Positions 57,559 through 64,000 of a DNA stretch of 64,000 nucleotides are shown one piece after another. The DNA is from Membranipora membranacea (taxonomy: Eukaryota; Bryozoa; Gymnolaemata; Cheilostomatida; Membraniporidae). Position 1 is the first letter of the stretch; each line of letters opens with the position of its first letter. A program made the position numbers and the translations under genes. Where the stretch lies: contig OU612069.1 in the NCBI GenBank assembly GCA_914767715.1, forward strand, positions 25,169,387 through 25,233,386, read 5' to 3'. Below the pieces are notes generated by a model, which was given only the letters and a program-made list of their open reading frames with translations, had not been told where the DNA came from and did no database searches.

Positions 57559-58229
57559 GTTGGTTGGTGTAAGTCAGGCATTATGCTAATTCTGAATTGT
57601 CTCTGCTGGTGCCACCTTTACTGCATTGTCATAGTTGTCACGGTTCTGGCGTTAGGGTGGCACCGGTATTAAGAATAGAATTTAGATTTGCATATAATTG
57701 CCTGTCCCTGATTCGAGGTGATATGCACTAGCTGGTAACTGCGTGTCCTCGAGTCGAGGTTGAGTGTACTGATGATGATGCTAGCTATAATATTGGATGT
57801 TCTTATTGCGTCTGATGTTGATATAGAAATTATCCTGTTTGCTGCTGTAAATGCGACATATGCACCCCCCTGGTTGCAATCGTCCTCGATTGCTATGACA
57901 ATCCTTTGATCTGATGTTTGGATGCGACAAATATGCCTTTCTATCTCAGCAATAGGTGATTTATTACTGCGAATAGTTTTGCCTGAACTATTACTTGACT
58001 GAGTCAATTTTTTACTAAGATTTGCAATAATTAGGTAGTAGGGGCAAATATATAAGCAAATATTTATTTTCATGTAGCTGTCCCAATGGAAAACCATATC
58101 TTCCTAATAACTCTCAAATTTTAGACTTACATGATGAGCATCTGGTGATCATATTCCACTCATTGATCTTCTATTATAAAATATGTTTCAGGTATGAAAG
58201 TAAAATTTGAACTCACTTATGGGGTGCCC

Positions 58230-58640
58230 TTTGTAAAAATTTGACATGTCAATTAAAGCATTGCATATGTGATATGCCAAGTTTTATACATGGCATACCA
58301 ACTTTTATATGTTGCATGTCATAATTTATATATTTATGCCCATTTTTCGATGTTATATGCCAATTCTAATATGTGTTGCATCATCATTTATATGCGATAT
58401 GCTGACATTCATGCATGCTATTCCAACATTCGACCATGATATGCCACCTTTCATACATGATATGTAATAATGTGTGTGTGATACGTTGAAATTCATGCAT
58501 GTCACATCAATATTCATGTTTGCTATGCCAAGATTTCTATTTTTGTTGAGTCATGTATCCCACTTGCTAGTTGTCTTCTCTCATTTATGTTATACCAACA
58601 TTTATATGTGATATGTCAACACAAAAATTAATGTGGGATC
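58230..58640. repeat. Degenerate ~22-24-bp tandem array
   Basis: Around 17 imperfect units on the theme GATATGCCAACATTCATAT. In style and period it resembles, but does not match, the arrays in the foldback arms (14.5 and 18.3 kb) and the sushi intron (5.0-5.5 kb). Confidence 0.75.
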
Positions 58641-58644
58641 AACA

Positions 58645-61600
58645 ATTGTCAGCGAGTCAACATGACAGACAATGAAAAGTAATCCTCACTTAGCAGTAGC
58701 CTGTGCTCCCACTATAAAGATGATTACATGTATAATAGAGAGAACGTTAGGTGTGCATTTTCCTCGTTCAGTCTCAGCACGGATAATGTCATCCTTTCAT
58801 CAATTTCCTGCAGTGCCAATCAACAACTCCTTGCTTTGATAAGGCCATGACAAATCACACTTTAGGTTTGTGTCAGGTCCCTTGTGGTCTTCCTCATTTA
58901 CCCATGATTTTTGTGTCAATTTTAACACCTTCCTGGTCAGAGTCCAATATGGTTGGTGTGATAAATATTTAATTTTGTATTGAGTACTGTTACTTACTGA
59001 GTTACTGTACTGGTATGACTTTTTTTGTTGTTAACTCAGCTACCTAAAGTGTGACCACAGGCCCCCTGCAGCTCTGCCACGCTCCCTAGATGCCCACAGT
59101 CGGAGTTACAAAAGGCCCGTTTGTAACTCCACTGCGCTGTTTTTGCAATGGCCACCCCATAGACCTTATATACATATATATATTTTATTTATATTATTAT
59201 TAGGTCTATGGGCCACCCTCATAGAATTAAATCTTTGCTACCCTAGCTCACTGATTACAAGATTGAATTGATTTATGGTAGTGTTTCCCAAAATCAGTGT
59301 GCTGCCCTAGGGAAAATATGTGTAGTTGGGTGCTGCTTGGAAAGCAACATTGAAGTGGGATCCAGACAGCACAGGCAGGCTTTATCCCCAGGGGGTTCAC
59401 TTGACGAAAATGACCCACAAGGCTCAACAGGAAATCCACGTTTTAGGGGCACTTTATAAGCTCACAGGTGCTCTAGAGTGATTTAAAGAAATAGGGTGCT
59501 TTTTCCCAGGTGGACAGAGTATAATAGGTATGAATGTCAATCATCATTGTGCTGTCTCATAAGACTCACAAAAAGGGTACTGGTTTCATATAGGTTCAAC
59601 ATGAAAAGGGTACCTCCCTGAAATTCTTCCATAGAGTGCTATAGGGGTGTTTCTTGATTTCACTGATGAGCCTAGTGGGTACTTTTCTGGAGAGTGAACA
59701 CCCTGGGGCTTTAGCTGGTCACAAAAGTAGAGTTTGCGCTGCAGGAGATAATGCAAAAGTCTACTTTGCCACCACGGGACTTGCAAAAAGAACGGATCCA
59801 CCCAATGATTAGTTCATTGGTTCACTGGAAACGCACTTGCGCCTGTCCAATGGGGGCAAAGTAGACCCTTTGCACAATCTCCTGACGAGAAACAGCCTGC
59901 CTGAGCTAGGCAGGCTGCAGGCTTGCCAACTCTCTCTCACTTATTGGGTAAGTGGATGCCCCTTCAAACAACAGGATATGCTATGAGATGAGGCTATGAT
60001 GAGTGTGAATGAGTGAGACTACTTATTTCCCAACTTTAAAAGAACAAGGTTCTCACACCTGATTTTATATACATGTATGTAAAAGAATGTTATATTACGT
60101 ATGTCAATCGCCATCCAATTGAATTGCCCCAAATATCATTCCATTGCCCCCACCCCTTCAACCGAGGTTAGCAGGAGTGAACCCAAGGTGTCAAGGTCAC
60201 AGGATACACTATAAAATACTATACTAATTATAGTTTATTGCCAGTGAGTTTGCTTTGGTTATGGTAGTCAATTCAACCCTTGTTGTCATCCGTTAATGTT
60301 CAACCAACACAACAGTGCAGCGCAGCTTTGCATGTTTGTTCTCTGCTGATCAAACCAACTGGGATCATTTTGTTAAGTCTACATGCATTATGCCTAGTAG
60401 ATTATGCTTAACCAAGCCTTCAAAACACAGGATTATCACGGACAATCCTAGACAATGTGAACATCATCTTAGTACCATCTCAGACAAACCCTAATTGCTC
60501 GTCTTGGATGAATTTTAAACTGGGAACATGAGACTAAAACCATCTGGGATAAGCACACGAGATGATATTCTAATGTCAGCTGGGACAATGTGAACCGGGC
60601 TTTAGCCTCATAGGACTGTGTTGGTCATAGTGATCTTAATACTTATATTTCCAACACTATGAACAACGTAATTCTGGTGGTACTACAGAAGGTTGTTGTT
60701 GAGTCATAGACTACCATTAGCTTCTAGCGCATAAAAACCCTCCAGTGCTATGTGTATCAAAGGAAAACATCTACTTGAAACACCAGTATTATTTTATTAA
60801 ACTCAAGGGGTGATCCTGAGACTACTACATGATTAACACGCTGTTGCATTGTTGCTACATTGGCGATAACATGTCGTAGCTATATTATGTTCGATTTGAT
60901 GTGCAACCCAGTGATTAAAGGGACCGTGTTCTTACCATCACACTACGTGGTAGAACATGTCATGATAAATGTTGTAGCTGTTTAAAGGTTTTTCTCATAT
61001 CAATAAGTACAAAAAAGAAAAGTACGAAAACTGCATTTCCATACATTACCACAAATCATGTGTATTTGTATGATGATTGTCATACTTCTTGTAACCACTC
61101 TTCCCAATTGGCTCAGTAGCTCGCACAGAGATCATTTGTAAAGAATCTTGACATTGAAGGATGCTCTACTTAGGTCATAAGTGTTCTCATCATTCTCATG
61201 ACATCCAGTGCACCTTTACTCCAGTGTTACATCAAAAAAAAATATCAAGTGAGTCAATGAAGTACAGAATGTATAATCACATCCAATATCGCTCAGTTAG
61301 ATCTATTTTATCATTTCATATCCGATCATACTCTTCATAGTAAAATAGCATTAATTAGATGATTGTTAGAGCAATGGATGACATCATTTATTTTGTAGTT
61401 CATTTTTGCCTTATGAAACCTTGTATGAACTTCAATTGGTGTATTCATCTATAGTTTTCTTCACACAAACACTTTCATTATCAAGCTCAAATTGAAATCA
61501 CAAACTCAATGGTAAGGAGTCTGTAACTAAATTAGGTCTTGCGCTTACAAAGAATAATATATTACATTTTGTGGCTGTTTCATTTCAAATATTACATACA

Positions 61601-62090
61601 CTCGCCATTATCCTTTGTGACAAATAACTAAAATTTATTTTTAATTTTTTTATGTTATTAAGATGAAACGCATTGAACATTCTTAGATGAAGACTTTTGT
61701 ACACAATATACTCACTGGTTATTAGCCTCCACATTGAGCTATAACCATTCCCACAACAGTAAAGGATGGTGTATCTCCTACATTTTGTATTGATACTGGA
61801 CCCAAAAGTACCTAAAATCTGTGACAGTGAATAATTTTAAAGTTTTGCCATCACATGAGAAACTTAGTTATCAGGAAAAGCAAAGTGATTTACAGCTCCT
61901 CATTCCTTCACGGTAACCTGACGTGAACATCATATTATATGACGTCCTGCAGCTGATCAATCTGATGAGTTGGAAGTGAACCTGGTCACTAACACCATAA
62001 CCAAATAAAAAGCCAGTGTATAAATATTCTACTCCTATCAATAATTACATCTTGATTAGACAATAATGTCTTTGCATTGTCGACCAACAT
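58645..62090. other. Gene-poor stretch
   Basis: No coding exon or RNA gene recognised. Small features: an inverted pair CCCATAGACCT / AGGTCTATGGG at about 59157-59211 around an AT-rich loop, and at about 60540-60605 a segment ending GACAATGTGAACCGGGCTTT that resembles a MITE end, with no partner end found. Confidence 0.35.
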
Positions 62091-62159
62091 CTCTCACCTC
62101 ACATCAAGCAATTTGGCAGTGGCAGTGGTGAGGTGTTTCATACCAAATTTATTTATCAG

Positions 62160-62350
62160 TTTGAGTTTTTTAGCAGAGCCAATTTTCTCATCATAATTGA
62201 ACAATCCCCGCAAAATACATACTGCTATAAGCTGCATATTTTCTCTCCATACCCATACCCAGCACAGATCAATGCGTTTTGACACATCAGAGCACATCTG
62301 AACAACCAATTCACAATGGAGCAATAGCATTGAGTCACTGAGGTATTTAG
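62160..62350 (-). pseudogene. Inverted, broken copy of a PAN/apple-domain exon
   Basis: The minus-strand frame FRCALMCQNALICAGYGYG, KICSL, TAG, QYVFCGD matches FRCALMCHKSMICAGFGYEG of the exon at 63347-63589, including 23 identical nucleotides (TTCAGATGTGCTCTGATGTG and on). The TAG replaces the Tyr codon after CSL. No signal exon or clean splice sites seen around it. Confidence 0.6.
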
Positions 62351-62653
62351 TTGTTGATGAAGTATAGTCATTCAAAATAGCACTCAACCCTGGGATCACC
62401 AAACCCAAATAGCAGCAGTGAAATGATTTAACCTCAAAAACTATGATGACTTCTGTTGTGTATGGATCCAAAACACGAGAACAAACAAATAAAAAACTCC
62501 TGGCTAAATAGAACAAAACTCTCAATATATATGGCTTAGCGCTCGTGAATTGATTGGTCGATATATTTTATGTCTTCACACAAAGAAATTTTAGAATCAG
62601 AAGGACTCTAACTCATAATCAAAAGGTCTATTAGCATCAAATAGAAGTTATAT

Positions 62654-62875
62654 TGATTCCAAGATAGTTCCCCCACTTCACCCTTAGAATTAATCAAATA
62701 AGAATCATATTTTAGAGTTAATTTGACTCTTTATTCACCTTTTGCCAGTTTCAAAAGACAGTTGATTATCTCAGAGTATCAAATCATAGCTGATGGTTTT
62801 CCAATTGGCAGGTCATTTTAGCGTCAAAATAATTAATTGCAAGGGTGAAGTAGGGGAACTATCTCAGAATCAAAA
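62654..62875. mobile_element. Small MITE with ~42-bp terminal inverted repeats
   Basis: The left end TTGATTCCAAGATAGTTCCC CCACTTCACCCTT is mirrored at the right end (AAGGGTGAAGTAGGGGAACT ATCTCAGAATCAA). About 220 bp, no ORF. Target duplication not clear. Confidence 0.75.
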
Positions 62876-63101
62876 CAACGCTATTTTTTCTGTGTGTAAC
62901 TAGTGAACCAACTCTAGTATTACTTCGTGTGTACAATATCTAGATGATATCTGTCATTCACAGCACTGATATCAATCTGTGTATTTTTAATGACTGGACT
63001 GAATCCTGACTATATAAGGCCATATTAAATGCATTAGTACTACAATCTGCTGAGCTTCTGCATCTATCATGACCTGCTAATAATAACAAGCTCTATAAAT
63101 C

Positions 63102-63589
63102 ATGCTGTTATATGACAAACTGAATATGAGGCGGGCATACGGCGGCGTTGTGATGGTACTTATATTGATCATGAGTAGCAAATTTGCTGGTGAGTTATTC
63201 AGATCAAATTGGTTACTCATATCATTTGAAATTTCTGTTTAGACCTCAATTCAAAAACTGTGAATATGTTTATTCTGATGTCCTCTTATAGAAATTCAGA
63301 ATAATGGTTTATAATTATAAATGAAAATCTCTTTCTTGTATTTCAGCTGCTGAGAAAATAGAGAAGGAAGTCTTCCTGAGTCAGTACATTGAGAAAGGCC
63401 TCAATGTTCAAACTACTATGTCACTGAAATCTAAGTTCAGATGTGCTCTGATGTGTCACAAGTCCATGATTTGCGCTGGGTTTGGTTATGAGGGAAATGT
63501 CTGCAGCTTATATCGGCCAGCGTGTACATCGGAGACGACGATTCCGAAAATCATGATGAAGAGCCTTGTTCGAGGCCCTAATGAGACAG
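63102..63589 (+). CDS. Secreted PAN/apple-domain protein, 5' part (runs off the window)
   Basis: Exon 1 63102-63189: ATG at 63102 or, in frame, at 63126 (MRRAYGGVVMVLILIMSSKF), giving a signal peptide and ending phase 1 at GTGAGT. Exon 2 63347-63589 (phase 1-1): 80 residues with KFRCALMCHKSMICAGFGYE and VCSLYR, the Cys pattern of a PAN/apple module (C-x3-C-x5-C-x3-Y-x4-C-LY), ending at GTAACT. PAN modules bind carbohydrates or proteins in secreted and surface proteins. The following exons should lie beyond 64000; none was found in 63590-64000. The phase 1 borders fit a mosaic extracellular protein. Confidence 0.72.
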
Positions 63590-64000
63590 GTAACTGCCAA
63601 TGAATATCAATGCAAATTTCAAACTTGTAATAAATCTGAAGTTTTTCTATTAATTTCTCCTACAAAAAATAAACCAGACCAGCAGTATGGCACAGTTTCG
63701 TCTGAATGGAAATTGAAATGCTGTTCAATAAATTGATAGTGCAGCTTCGGTGATATTGTAATCCACATTGTTGAGCGTTGCAGTTGTATAGGTGTATAAT
63801 AAATTTAACCTATTGACTTCATAATGAGGTAATTTCGTAATTAATATAATATGTACTTCTTGTCAGTGTACAATCATAAGAATTTTGTGCATGCAGTGTC
63901 AGAATTGATGACAAAAAAATAAGGTAGGGCCAAGGAGCAAACTTCACAAGTAGGAATTAGTTTAGCTATTGAGCTTATCTGTGTTGGTATTGAATCAAAA

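Noticed and set aside
57669-58097. 142-codon minus-strand open frame
   Set aside because: No motif, biased composition, no splice or neighbour support.
62094-62525. 143-codon minus-strand open frame
   Set aside because: It overlaps the PAN-like exon in a different frame; the conserved frame is the one interrupted by TAG.

Overview
The window is animal (metazoan) nuclear DNA. It is AT-rich, its genes are split by GT-AG introns, and it is crowded with transposable elements. The two main genes are a membrane mucin with complement-control (sushi) modules and an SLC15-type transporter. The mixture of CR1/Jockey-group LINEs, a DIRS/Ngaro element, a BEL/Pao remnant, hAT and Mutator-like remnants and tRNA- and U2-headed SINEs suggests an invertebrate, probably marine. 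I cannot name the phylum from sequence alone.

Layout. (1) 1.1-9.7 kb, minus strand: a 12-exon gene for a type I membrane protein with signal peptide, eight sushi modules, a Ser/Thr-rich mucin stalk, a TM helix and a cytoplasmic tail. The exon model is phase-consistent over 3024 nt (1007 codons plus stop), but sushi module 1 contains an in-frame TAG. (2) 10.4-11.7 kb: BEL/Pao and LINE remnants. (3) 12.9-33.5 kb, plus strand: a nine-exon SLC15/POT-like transporter. Its coding sum is 1536 nt (511 codons plus stop), and the segment expected to hold TM2 was not found. Intron 1 holds a ~4 kb foldback structure (14.4-18.6 kb) containing several U2 snRNA-headed SINEs. Intron 4 (11 kb) holds a broken DIRS/Ngaro element joined to a nearly full-length LINE that itself carries a hAT MITE. 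(4) 35.1-41.2 kb: a degenerate duplication of the 5' end of the sushi gene (promoter flank and signal-peptide exon), carrying a transporter last-exon fragment and a nested DNA transposon/LINE. (5) 42.6-49.1 kb: LINE fragments, a U2 SINE, degenerate tandem repeats and a second LINE copy that preserves the empty site of the MITE in copy 1. (6) 49.4-52.4 kb: decayed transposon gene resembling the DUF7869 group, with an inserted foldback MITE. (7) 55.3-56.8 kb, minus: decayed Mutator-like transposase plus YqaJ-type nuclease ORF. (8) 62.1-63.6 kb: an inverted, broken PAN/apple exon and the first two exons of a secreted PAN/apple protein that runs off the right edge.

The host genes do not form a pathway that I can see. 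Two are surface or secreted module proteins typical of rapidly evolving recognition families, and both have damaged partial copies nearby. Together with the stray transporter exon, this points to local duplication and decay driven by repeats. All exon calls come from reading ORFs, splice sites and phases by eye. No database search was run, and family names rest on motif recognition.
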